Assembly: GCA_001936135.1 (NCBI GenBank)
Contig: CP012812.1
Location: 1,426,001-1,490,000, forward strand
Source of the DNA: Saccharomycopsis fibuligera x Saccharomycopsis cf. fibuligera
Lineage: Eukaryota; Ascomycota; Saccharomycetes; Ascoideales; Saccharomycopsidaceae
Direction of reading: 5' to 3'
DNA length: 64,000 bases
In this document: positions 51,174-63,482 of the stretch, piece after piece
Layout: every line of letters begins with the position of its first letter
How positions within the stretch are numbered: position 1 is the first letter of the stretch
Program-made: the position numbers and the translations under genes
Notes under the pieces: model-generated
Database searches by the model: none
Seen by the model: the letters and a program-made list of their open reading frames with translations, nothing else
What the model was told of the DNA's origin: nothing

Positions 51174-52688
51174 ATGGGCGGTTTTTTCGACAACCTTAAA
51201 GATGGTGTCAACGACTTCATCTTCAGTCTTACTACAAACGACCGTTATGCCACGTCTCGCTCTCCTTACAATGCCAATAACTTGAATTCCGGTCAGAACA
51301 CTTACCGCAGAACAAATTCAAATGCAAATTTTATCAGCAATTCCAACAATGCTTCAAATGTGTCTTTGGATAGATCAAATCAAAATGTTGGTTATAGACC
51401 TGGTTTGAAATCAAAAGCAACTAATGACGGTGAAATTCCATTGAATGATTACGGTAATGCTGCTCCAATTTCTGAAATTTGGGAAAGACTTGACCATTTC
51501 TTTGGCGAAGAATATCCTGAATTGGTTGAATTCATATGTGAACCAGCAACCGCTGCCGATCTTAACGAATTAGAAAATGACATTAATGTATCTTTGCCTT
51601 TGGATGTCAGGGAAAGTTATCAGATTCATGATGGTCAAGAACGTGGTGGAAGACCAAGTGGGGTTATTTTTGGTTTGACATTGTTGGATCTTGAATCTAT
51701 TGCTGAAGAATATAGTGTTTGGCAAACGGCTGCAAGAAAAATTGATTATGAAAGAAAACTTTATGTTGAGAGATTGAATGCTTATAAGCACCAAATGGCT
51801 CAACTTAATGCTGCTTCTTCTAGCGATGGTAATAAAAACTCCAAATTGGCTCATCAGAAAAAGATACAGCCTCCTGTACCTAGAATAGATTTTGTTGCTC
51901 ATCAACGCTCAGTCCCAGAAGGAGCAATTCAGCCGGTATACGTTCACTCTGGCTGGGTTCCTCTTGTCAAAGATTTTGCCGGTAATAATATAGCTGTGGA
52001 TTTGGCTCCTGGTCCAAAGGGTAAATGGGGCCAAATTATTTGTTTTGGTCAAGATTTTGATACTAAATTTGTAATTGCCAATTCATGGTCAGAATTTTTG
52101 GAAAGCGTTGCTGCTGATTACGAAAAAGGCAATTTTATTGTCGATGAAGTTGAAGAAGAATTATGGTACGCTGAAAATGGTAGACCATTGAATTATTTGG
52201 ACGTTTTGAAAAAAAAATTCTTGGCGCCTTTAAGAGCTCACCAGCAAAGAAAACCTAGAATTGTATCAGGACCATCAAACTCATCGACTCCACGTTTATC
52301 TTCTACTTCACAGTTTCCAGCTGCAAGATTGGGTGAAAATGCTACTGGTTCTTCATCAACCACTAATGTTGTGTTACCTAAGGAAACCCTTATAGTACCT
52401 GAAAAGGAAGAAGCTAAAGAAGGTGCTTCCACCACTACCACCAAAGAAAGCAAAGATGAAAATGATACTGCCAAAACTGAAAGCAGTGAAGAAATAAAGC
52501 CAAAAACCCAAACTGAAAAGAAAGAACCAGTAAAGACTGAAACTGAAAAAGTTGCTGAAAAGGCTGAACTTACATTTGATGACAATGAATCAATTCTTAC
52601 CAACGAGGATAAGGACGATGATGAAGCCACTGAAGACAAACCATTGAAAGATAACAATAAGCTGGAACTTAAAGATGTGGACTTTTAG
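51174..52688 (+). CDS. SMI1: Cell wall assembly regulator Smi1/Knr4
   Basis: The 504-residue protein has almost the length of S. cerevisiae Smi1 (505). It begins MGGFFDNLKDGVNDFIFSLT and RYATSRSP. The globular SMI1/KNR4 core (about 95-345) has ISEIWERLDHFFGEEYPEL, LPLDVRESYQIHDGQERGG, PSGVIFGLTLLDLESIAEEY, HSGWVPLVKDFAGNNIAVDL and PGPKGKWGQIICFGQDFDTK. The last ~150 residues are Glu/Lys/Thr-rich and disordered. In yeast Smi1 interacts with Slt2 and other signalling proteins and coordinates 1,3-beta-glucan synthesis with cell-wall integrity and calcineurin pathways. A strikingly long upstream region with a pyrimidine-rich leader suggests complex transcriptional or translational control. The core contains no CTG codon that I can see. 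A T12/A14 palindrome follows the stop. Confidence 0.95.
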   Translation: MGGFFDNLKDGVNDFIFSLTTNDRYATSRSPYNANNLNSGQNTYRRTNSNANFISNSNNASNVSLDRSNQNVGYRPGLKSKATNDGEIPLNDYGNAAPISEIWERLDHFFGEEYPELVEFICEPATAADLNELENDINVSLPLDVRESYQIHDGQERGGRPSGVIFGLTLLDLESIAEEYSVWQTAARKIDYERKLYVERLNAYKHQMAQLNAASSSDGNKNSKLAHQKKIQPPVPRIDFVAHQRSVPEGAIQPVYVHSGWVPLVKDFAGNNIAVDLAPGPKGKWGQIICFGQDFDTKFVIANSWSEFLESVAADYEKGNFIVDEVEEELWYAENGRPLNYLDVLKKKFLAPLRAHQQRKPRIVSGPSNSSTPRLSSTSQFPAARLGENATGSSSTTNVVLPKETLIVPEKEEAKEGASTTTTKESKDENDTAKTESSEEIKPKTQTEKKEPVKTETEKVAEKAELTFDDNESILTNEDKDDDEATEDKPLKDNNKLELKDVDF

Positions 52689-53394
52689 ACTTTTTTTTTT
52701 TAAAAAAAAAAAAAAATAAATTATATAAAGAGGGCACGCATGATAAAACTCTAATAGACGTGATGGATGCTCCCTTTTTTTTTATTATTATTTTTGTTTG
52801 ATAGACTTCAATAAATTGAGCTCTATCATCTGTTTATTGTCCTATAAGACCTAAGTTGATGGTATTCAACAATTTAATAGTTACAATCAGCTATCGTTTA
52901 TTTTCTTGATGAAAAAAAATTTTTTTTTTTTTTATTCTGCATTCTTTTTGTATACCCTTTATTATAATTCAAATTTTATCTTATTTTCGAACATTACTTT
53001 TTCTAGCTCCTTTTTCATTTCAATATATTGAAGTTTGTATAATAGATTTAGATTGTAAAATTTGCAAGTTAGTTTCGTCAGTATGCTGAGGTTTAAATCA
53101 TTTTGTTTGATGTACGTTGTAGTTGCGAATTCAAGCAGGATGTGTACTTATACCTGATTGAAAAACGAGAATCTCCTTTAATTCTTGCCTGAAAACACAT
53201 TACTCTAAAGATTTATGGTAATAATTATATGTCCACTTGATTTCATTACCAGGACAGTGTCTCAAATCAGGTCATAGGTCATACTGTTAATTACTCTACT
53301 GCACGCCTTATAAATGATCTATAAATATAATTTGTAATTATAATCGCTGATTTATACATATATACAATAAACAAAAGCCATCCCCTTAGACAGC
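52689..53394. other. Convergent 3' spacer SMI1 / MCP1
   Basis: Immediately after the SMI1 stop is a T-run followed by an A-run (52690-52715) that could fold back on itself. Other homopolymers are at 52917-52933. No gene is seen. Confidence 0.5.
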
Positions 53395-54513
53395 CTAAAC
53401 ATAAGTATACGACTTAATCCACCCCACATAAGAATCAAAACTCTTTGCCAAACTACCATACTCTGGCCCCATTGACACCACCCTACTCAAGCTAAATACC
53501 CCAACCACAGTCATTGCATTGATTGCTAAGAACCAAATTTTCTTCTTTTTGATGGAGTACACCTTAAGCCATTTAAGCCACCCGCTAACAATATGATACA
53601 AAGTGACATAAATAAGCATTACAAACCCAGGATAGCTTATCCATTTGTTTCCTGTAGATATTGCATGTGCCACAAATTTTAAATTAATGAGGGAAGAATC
53701 CCCATCAACAAAAAGCGGAGCTAATCTTTCACTAGCAATATGATATGTGAGTAATGGGACAAGTAAATAGCCAGAGAATTGTAACGGGCTGAGACCAAGT
53801 CTTTTGGTGATGAAAGATTTGCGAAGTCCTACATTGAGCACCGAGAACCAACCACCGAGTCCCACTGAATCGTTTTTAATTTCATAGTCCTGGGTACGTG
53901 GATTGAATTTGATTTCTTTTTCAAGGTTTATGTGATCTTTGAATGATGATCTTCGCTGGTAGGCATTGTTGTTGCTATTATGATTGTTGTTGTGCAGCGC
54001 ACCTGTAGTAGCAGAAGTATTGTTATTGTGAAGACGATGGACATGTCGCTTGGATGGACTATTCAACTTTCTTTTAAGTATCCTAAGTAACCGTAACGCC
54101 ACCCCAGACACAACGTGAGCAATAACTGAACCAAAAACCACATATTTTTCCACGAATTCCTTTTGGTAAATATCTCTAGCCATCATCATTACTTCTTCAG
54201 AAATGTCCAAATCAATAGCAGGGAAAACAAGCACGTTAAGACCATGGAGAATGAAAAATCCAGTGAATGAATACGATGAATATCTTTGAACTTTCTGAAA
54301 TATGCTGGCAGTATGATTGATAATTGAATTGGTATTGAATCTTATCCCGAACCATTTATTCCGCGTATCATTGATATTGCTTGGGCTGTTGGTATCATTG
54401 GAATAGCTATCATTGCCATCTTCATCAACGGCGGTGTTGAATTCCTCAGAGTAGTTCAAAGGAATTGGGTCAACTGACCTCAAGGAGCCATAACTGTCAG
54501 AGATTGCTGACAT
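53395..54513 (-). CDS. MCP1: Mitochondrial membrane protein Mcp1
   Basis: The 372-residue protein has a disordered Ser/Asn N terminus, then several membrane spans (near residues 80-95, 125-145, 245-262, 290-310 and 330-348). It shows the Mcp1 (DUF1691) pattern: YSSYSFTGFFILHGLNVLVFP in the first half, and SPLQFSGYLLVPLLTYHIAS and ISYPGFVMLIYVTLYHIVSG in the second. The two halves look like repeated units, each with a His in a membrane helix. S. cerevisiae Mcp1 (YOR228C, 302 residues) is an outer-membrane partner of Vps13 in lipid supply to mitochondria. The insert near residues 165-185 is Asn/His-rich. It is tail-to-tail with SMI1 and lies just downstream of the permease gene on the same strand. 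Confidence 0.75.
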   Translation of the reverse strand: MSAISDSYGSLRSVDPIPLNYSEEFNTAVDEDGNDSYSNDTNSPSNINDTRNKWFGIRFNTNSIINHTASIFQKVQRYSSYSFTGFFILHGLNVLVFPAIDLDISEEVMMMARDIYQKEFVEKYVVFGSVIAHVVSGVALRLLRILKRKLNSPSKRHVHRLHNNNTSATTGALHNNNHNSNNNAYQRRSSFKDHINLEKEIKFNPRTQDYEIKNDSVGLGGWFSVLNVGLRKSFITKRLGLSPLQFSGYLLVPLLTYHIASERLAPLFVDGDSSLINLKFVAHAISTGNKWISYPGFVMLIYVTLYHIVSGWLKWLKVYSIKKKKIWFLAINAMTVVGVFSLSRVVSMGPEYGSLAKSFDSYVGWIKSYTYV

Positions 54514-54786
54514 GGTAATATAATATTGATGGAGTTGCCTTGGAGCCTAGTGCCACTGAGGTATACTTCTTTAGTGTCATTTCCTGCTTATGATTTGCTC
54601 GTCTTTCATTGGCAATTGCCATCGCATTTTTTTTTTTTTTTTTTTTTTTTCCTTGCGATTTGATGATCCGAACCACTGGTACTCATGACAGAGCCGATGG
54701 ATGCATCTCAGAGATCAAAAGGATACCAAAAGCAAAAACTACGACCATTGGAATGATGTAAAGACTAATATATTGAGAGCAGTAAT
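54514..54786. other. Spacer with poly-T, MCP1 promoter
   Basis: A 273-bp spacer with a run of 24 T at 54627-54650, a common nucleosome-free promoter element in yeast. Confidence 0.5.
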
Positions 54787-56406
54787 TTAGTAAATACATA
54801 AGCGCAACTTCACCGCAAAATACCGTGAAACCATCAAACAACCAGTACTCAAGAACCCAATCATTGCAATAAACACAATAAACTTGGCATAACTACTATC
54901 AGTGGGCTGCTTGCCAATAAAAAGTCCAGAAATTGGGATCCCAGCCAATAAAGCGAATGCCACCACCAAATAACAAGTAGCAAACCGTTTACCGAAATCT
55001 TCCACTCTTGAGATTTGGCTAATACAAAGCGGGGCTAAACTCATCACCGCGGGAGTAACTAGACCATAAGCCACTGAAAAGGCATACAATCCACCAGTAT
55101 AGCGGCCAAAGGGAAGCCAAATAATCAAGCAAAACAAGCTTGCGGCAAACATCATTACCGTCATGAGGTTGAAATTGCCTAGTTTGTCAGCAGCATAACC
55201 TGCTAGTGCTCTAGCAATTATTCCCATGGCGTTGCAAATGGTAATGAGCAAATAGGCACTGTTTTCTGATCTGCCAGTAAATAAAGCATAAGAGCCATAG
55301 TATGTCATGGAACACAAGAGAAACATTTCGGCAAAAGTTATGCTGAGAGTGCAGAATAAGAACCGTGATTCTTTGAAAGCATTGAAATCCACCATGGTGC
55401 CAAAATAACTTTTTAGTTGTCGGGCCATTGAAGGAGAGGAAGAGGAAGAAGAAGAAGAAGAAGGCGAAATCCTTTGCTCTTGGTGTCGTCTCTGTGTAGT
55501 TCCAGTTGTTGTTGACGATGGCGGAAACCGAGGAGTAATCAACACTAAAGCACCCAAATTCAACGCCGCAAGGACAAACGCAAAAACTCTCATTGCCCAA
55601 ACAAACCCAAGCTGTGAGTATAATACACGAAGCATCACTGGGAAAATTGTTCCACCAAGAGATGCCCCCATCGTAGCGAGACCGATAGCCATTCCGCGAC
55701 GTTTATAAAAATAATGAGAAATAATCCCCACCAACGCAGTAGCTTGCACCGCGTATCCAAGACCAGCAATTATTCCCAATACAATAATGAATTGATAAAT
55801 AGTAGTGCAATTTCCCATAGCGAATACTCCTGCAAAGGTCAACATGGTGCCAATGGCAATCAAGACTCTTGGTCCATGATGGTCAAATAAGGTGCCTGCA
55901 AAAATACCAAACAATAGAGAAACAAAAAAATAGATTGAAAATACCCAGCCAACAGTTGAGGCAGAATCGCTGGCTAATTGGTTGTGGGAAATGTAAGTTT
56001 CGATGGCCGAAGTGCTGTTGACTAGGCCATATGTGGTGGTTAGGCCAAGAAATGATCCAAGGACGCAAAGCCAGGCTTTGACACCACCATCGGGGAAGTC
56101 CACAGCAGCAGTGGAAGCATTGGAGGTAGCGTTGGTAGAAGCTTCATCGTCAACGTTTATGGTCAGGTTTTCTGCACTGCCAGCTATGCTATGATTTGAA
56201 TGATGCGCTGTCTGCTCGGTGATGTAGTCATTGTTGTTGTTAGTAGTGGAATTAACGCTCGATCTTCTAGCAGTTCTTAACTGATCAGTGGTGGAGTCTT
56301 TTGCAAAGATTCTTTTGAGTTTGATGGTTTGGTCCAGCACTAACGATGCACTGCTTAGCTTTGTGTCTCTCAACACAGCTCTTAAAAAGTTATTATTTAA
56401 GCTCAT
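54787..56406 (-). CDS. MFS transporter, monocarboxylate permease-like (MCH family)
   Basis: The 539-residue protein has a ~95-residue cytosolic N terminus, then 12 hydrophobic spans in two groups of six. The first span is preceded by DFPDGGVKAWLCVLGSF, the conserved PDGG.KAW opening of fungal MCH and SLC16-like proteins. Other features are GTLFDHHGPRVLIAIG at the loop between spans 2 and 3 (where MFS proteins have a D..G.R pattern) and RRGMAIGLATMGASLGG. A Ser-rich, partly repetitive loop (55440-55465) lies between the halves. Yeast Mch proteins resemble monocarboxylate carriers but several transport other substrates (for example riboflavin), so the substrate is unknown. It could be an MCH4 or ESBP6 relative. 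The location is probably the plasma or vacuolar membrane. Confidence 0.8.
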   Translation of the reverse strand: MSLNNNFLRAVLRDTKLSSASLVLDQTIKLKRIFAKDSTTDQLRTARRSSVNSTTNNNNDYITEQTAHHSNHSIAGSAENLTINVDDEASTNATSNASTAAVDFPDGGVKAWLCVLGSFLGLTTTYGLVNSTSAIETYISHNQLASDSASTVGWVFSIYFFVSLLFGIFAGTLFDHHGPRVLIAIGTMLTFAGVFAMGNCTTIYQFIIVLGIIAGLGYAVQATALVGIISHYFYKRRGMAIGLATMGASLGGTIFPVMLRVLYSQLGFVWAMRVFAFVLAALNLGALVLITPRFPPSSTTTGTTQRRHQEQRISPSSSSSSSSSPSMARQLKSYFGTMVDFNAFKESRFLFCTLSITFAEMFLLCSMTYYGSYALFTGRSENSAYLLITICNAMGIIARALAGYAADKLGNFNLMTVMMFAASLFCLIIWLPFGRYTGGLYAFSVAYGLVTPAVMSLAPLCISQISRVEDFGKRFATCYLVVAFALLAGIPISGLFIGKQPTDSSYAKFIVFIAMIGFLSTGCLMVSRYFAVKLRLCIY

Positions 56407-57308
56407 CCCGTACTTGCTAAAAGAAAAAGAATAATGTTGTTCTTGTAACTTTGTTCTTTTTAATCTGATCTTTCAGAAATTATTCCATTATAACGGACAG
56501 CAATATCTTTTTGAAAATACAAATTTCACTGTAAAAAACACAACCACAAATATACTATTTATGAACTTGAAGTAAGAGTCAAAAAAATCGGAAATAAAAA
56601 AAAAAAAAACAATGAAGTTAGTGACTAATAATCTTCGTACTTGCGCGATAAGCAAAATGATAATTGTACGTTGCTGAAAGGAGTTACGATAAGTAATCAC
56701 CAGGTTAGTCACTCCGTCCATTAAATTGGAACTGCATACTGTTCCAATATATACCATATCGGACTGTCAGTCCTAACTAGTTTGTTAGCCTATGGTGCGT
56801 GTCACACAATAATATTATAATAGAGCAGACCCTCGGACATGATTTGCACCTGTCTGACCTGTTCAATTATATTCTTTTGTACTTTATCACATCTATGTGC
56901 GGTTGCGTTGCATTCTGTTTTCTTTTAGGGTCTTATAATCTCTAATTCTCTTTCTTGCTTCCCTTTTTTGTTGTTTCACCACTGTTCCAAAACGGCGCCC
57001 GCAACAACAAGAATCTTTAACCAACACAACATACTTATCTTTTTTCATTTGTTACAACACTAAAAGATTGAACAATTAATGAAGAGCAATATGGTAGTGT
57101 ATTTAGCCCCAAGAAACCCTTGGAAATAAATTAGCAGATAGACAACAAGCAAAAGCAAAGCAAAGTAAGGTGTATCACGATAAGTTAGTAAATGAATAAA
57201 GATATATATATGTAGATAGAATAGATATAAAAAAAGAGAGATAAATAAATGGATAGAGCGCAAAGCTTCGTCTTTTGATAAACGCCCTCTTTCCTTCAAG
57301 AAATAAAT

Positions 57309-57339
<31 letters not shown>

Positions 57340-57366
57340 GAAAATAGAAATGAAAAAAAAGTTTCA
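56407..57366. other. 960-bp spacer: permease promoter and MGS1 3' region
   Basis: Frames at 56488-56757 and 57060-57434 (minus) are not convincing. A run of 28 A lies at 57312-57339, 30-50 bp past the MGS1 stop. Confidence 0.5.
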
Positions 57367-60386
<3,020 letters not shown>

Positions 60387-60656
60387 ATTGCCATATTATT
60401 GGGTTGATATAAATAGCAATAAGAGAGATATTTGGAATATAACTTGTGATTAGCGCAGTGGGACAGAAAGAAGTAACGCGTCGTTTCTGTTTTCTTTTTC
60501 TTTTTTTTTAGGGGTTTTACTTTTCTTTTTTTTTTTAAAAAAAAAGTGGCGTCGCAGCGGAGACCAAATCAATCACACAAGAGAAGACAAAGAAAGATAA
60601 TATCTGAAAAGAGTAAGATATTCTAGTCATCAGTATAGCCCTCACTGTTAGCTGCC
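60387..60656. promoter_or_regulatory. Divergent promoter MGS1 / MCT1
   Basis: A 270-bp spacer with mixed T and A runs (60489-60545), serving two divergent housekeeping genes. CGCGTCG near 60477-60483 contains ACGCGT (60476-60481), the MluI cell-cycle box that controls many replication genes through MBF; this fits MGS1. Confidence 0.45.
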
Positions 60657-61646
60657 ATGAGCAGGACATTAGTATTTCCAGGTCAAGGCATCGCTAACTT
60701 CTCTTTCTTGAGCCGGCTCATCAAAGCAGAACCCAGTTTCAGCAAACACTTTGACCTCATTGACGAAACTCTACAGTGCAATTTCTCTCATCATCTCTTG
60801 TCAGACGATGCTTCCAGTCACTTCTTCCACAAGACTTCTAATGCCCAACCAGCGATAGTTGCGTCTTCCTTTTTGATAAATCAATTCTTGATTAGCCAAA
60901 AGGGCACTGATTTGCTAAATCAGGCCAATTACGTAATTGGTCATTCTTTAGGAGAGTTTACCAGTCTTTTATTCAACGGTGCTTTAAGCTTGCAAGATAC
61001 GATAAAATTGGTTCATAAGCGAGGAATTCTCATGGAAAAATGTGTCGATAAATACTACAAGGACTCTCAAACGGACTCATCACAAGACAGTTTCAAAATG
61101 ACATCGATTTTTTTGAGCCCCGATAAGTTTGACCGCACGCTTGAATTTTTGACACAGAATGAATTGCAACGGCCCGTGTATTTGTCCAACATTAATTCAA
61201 AAAAACAGATTGTGATTGTTGGATTACAATCTTTGATAGCCGAAACACTAAAGGAACTAAAAATGAAAACCGGGATGAGATTCAGAGTTAAAGATTTACC
61301 AGTGGAGATACCTTTCCATTCTCAGTTTTTGCAAGACGCTCAACTGGAGCTACATGAATTGGTCAACTCTGATCAGATACAGTTTAAGAATGAAACACTA
61401 ACTAAGCCAATAGTGACGAATTTTCGGTTTACGGAAATTACTAGCACAAAGAAGGCAGTTGACTTCATAATCAACAATACCACCAAGGTAGTGGATTTTG
61501 TTGGACTAGTGGAGCACTTGCACAATGAAAAGAATGTGAAAGAGTTTTTGTGTATAGGCCCTGGCACCATCAACAAGCTCATTGAAGTGACAGAATCAAC
61601 GAACGGCTGGGACGATGTTGACTCTCAGTTGTTCAGTGTAGATTAG
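60657..61646 (+). CDS. MCT1: Mitochondrial malonyl-CoA:ACP transferase
   Basis: The 329-residue protein has the malonyl/acyl transferase fold. It begins with FPGQG (residues 7-11), has the active-site GHSLGEF motif (about 93-99) with the nucleophilic Ser, and PFHSQFL near 219, where the family has the catalytic His in a P.HS pattern. Near the C terminus is IGPGTINKLI, matching the usual GPG..L. segment. The Arg that binds the malonyl carboxylate is expected in the KRGILMEKC segment. The enzyme loads malonyl groups onto mitochondrial acyl carrier protein for octanoate and lipoate synthesis. S. cerevisiae Mct1 has 360 residues; the short N terminus here leaves little room for a presequence, so import may rely on the first ~25 residues. 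In S. cerevisiae this gene (YOR221C) is near RPB8 (YOR224C), as here. Confidence 0.9.
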   Translation: MSRTLVFPGQGIANFSFLSRLIKAEPSFSKHFDLIDETLQCNFSHHLLSDDASSHFFHKTSNAQPAIVASSFLINQFLISQKGTDLLNQANYVIGHSLGEFTSLLFNGALSLQDTIKLVHKRGILMEKCVDKYYKDSQTDSSQDSFKMTSIFLSPDKFDRTLEFLTQNELQRPVYLSNINSKKQIVIVGLQSLIAETLKELKMKTGMRFRVKDLPVEIPFHSQFLQDAQLELHELVNSDQIQFKNETLTKPIVTNFRFTEITSTKKAVDFIINNTTKVVDFVGLVEHLHNEKNVKEFLCIGPGTINKLIEVTESTNGWDDVDSQLFSVD

Positions 61647-62106
61647 GGCTTGAAGGTTTGTAGAATAGGCTTTGGAGAAGTATAATGCTATGAGTATTTG
61701 TCGATACGAGAATTGTTACTTGTTGTTTTAAGCTACAGCGGTGTAAGCCTTTGCTTCTGTACACACGGAAAGTCAAGTCTTAATGAATATATGCTCAGAA
61801 CTACGATACCAGCGAGAATAAACAATGAAAAGCCTGGCAAACTGCCTTGGGTCTTGGTGTTGGCATGGATCCTTCAGCCAGTGCTCTGCTTATACCTGTG
61901 GGATACAAAGGGTTACCCTATGAGCTATGCGATATTGCGCTTCAAGAAAAAATAAAAAAATAAAAAAAAAAAAATTTCAATGCAAAGCGAATACAATCTA
62001 TAGAGCCATCTCCAAATAACAACAAGGATAGAAATATACCATACACGCCAGCTAGGCCTGCTTAAAACTCCAAATTATCACATATAAACAGCCAAATATA
62101 ATAACC
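61647..62106. other. Spacer MCT1 / RPB8
   Basis: A 460-bp spacer. An ORF without an upstream ATG crosses its left half (listed separately). An A-rich run at 61949-61974 stands before the RPB8 promoter. Confidence 0.5.
61791..61955 (+). CDS. Possible small membrane protein (54 residues), unrecognised
   Basis: The frame is open from 61698, but its first ATG is at 61791. From there the product has a basic start (MLRTTIPARINNEKPGK), one hydrophobic span (LPWVLVLAW) and a basic tail (RFKKK). A GTAAGC at 61744-61749 could be a splice donor of an upstream exon, but no acceptor pairing was found. I recognise no family. It may be a chance ORF. Confidence 0.25.
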   Translation: MLRTTIPARINNEKPGKLPWVLVLAWILQPVLCLYLWDTKGYPMSYAILRFKKK

Positions 62107-62529
62107 ATGTCACTCACTCTTTTCGACGATGTTTTCGTGATAACGGACATTGATTCCGCCAACTACGACAAAGTCTCCAGAATAACAGCCCGTTCTAAGT
62201 CATCTCAAGAGATCCAGTTAACTTTGGACATAAATCACGATTTGTTTCCTGTGGAAAATGGAGAAACTTTAACTGTGGCATTAGCTTCATCGTTGAGCGA
62301 AGAGGCAACTGAAACTGCTAGTTGGAGACCTCCAAAGGAAGGCGAGAGATCTTTGGCCGATGACTATGATTACGTAATGTACGGTACGGTTTACAAGTTT
62401 GATGAAGGAAAAAACGACAACATATCGGTTTACATATCCTATGGTGGGTTGTTGATGTGCCTTGAAGGCAGTTATAGAAGCTTGTCCTCATTGAAACAGG
62501 ATAACATTTACCTTTTGATTCGTCGTTGA
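62107..62529 (+). CDS. RPB8: RNA polymerase I, II and III shared subunit Rpb8
   Basis: The 140-residue protein is close to the 146 of S. cerevisiae Rpb8. Diagnostic segments are [12 protein letters not shown] and YDKVSRI at the start, [30 protein letters not shown], and [20 protein letters not shown] with [12 protein letters not shown] at the end. The C-terminal YLLIRR is nearly invariant in the family. The subunit has an OB-fold-like barrel and is part of all three nuclear RNA polymerases. The start is the first ATG, with an A-rich context. Confidence 0.97.
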   Translation: MSLTLFDDVFVITDIDSANYDKVSRITARSKSSQEIQLTLDINHDLFPVENGETLTVALASSLSEEATETASWRPPKEGERSLADDYDYVMYGTVYKFDEGKNDNISVYISYGGLLMCLEGSYRSLSSLKQDNIYLLIRR

Positions 62530-63482
62530 GTGGAGAAAGTGCAAAGTGCTGTTGGTTGTGGTACTAGTAGTAAGTAGTACTGGTACGCAGTGCAGATGGA
62601 ACGAAGTATGATGATGCTGGTTAGTCAGGTTATGTCTATGTATGTTAGCTAGAACAAAAGAAGAAAAATTTTCACTGTATTTTTATTTTTACTTTTACCT
62701 TTATTGTCTTCACTACAGCTATCTTTTTAAGGTAGTCTGGGCTCCTGGTGGAAGGATGCCCTGATTGTACCCTTGCAGTGTTCTGCATTATCGAGACTCT
62801 TCCTGTATTCGTGGTGATGACAGGCCCCTGGGAGGAAACATGAGAGTACTCTCATGCTCTCTGACTGGGACCTGCTGCTATACTTGGAATGTCAACATTG
62901 CCAATTTGCCGGGGGGCTCTTGCTAACAAGAAGACTGAAAAGCCCTTATCTACTATTTTCAAGCCTCCGGAGAATGAAATTTTTCTGATCTAAGCACCAG
63001 GCTTAGTACCTTTTGCGGTGAGACGATCCACTACCCAAATTACTACAAAATTCTTACCTAGCTAAGCACCTTTCTGCTAACATGCACTTCTGCTGCTTTG
63101 TTTTATGACACATGTGCTTTGTTTTGTAAAGTGCCTCTCGTAAAAGCTTTTTGAAACCTCCTTCGGTGACGACAGTGGCTGCAAGCGGATGTTGAATGGT
63201 TTCCTTCACTATAATGGTCGCATGCATCAATAACTCAAAGCTGGGTGTTTTCCTTCGTTTCCTACAAGACAATCCCACCAAGGCTTGTAAAGATGCTGCG
63301 ATGTACTCCTCAGATGTGAGAGTATTTAACATCATAATGGCGCTGTTTCTTTTTCCTCCCCTTTTATCTTTATTTGCTCATACACAAAACACTTCGAGAG
63401 TTCCTACATTTTAATAATAACTACATTATTATTTCCTTGATACAGTAATATTACAAGTCAGCAAGCTTTATATCTAACAATC
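62530..63482. other. 950-bp spacer: RPB8 3' region and chitinase promoter
   Basis: Frames at 63054-63335 (minus) and 63196-63414 (plus) overlap and have no recognisable domain. Nothing else is seen. Confidence 0.5.
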
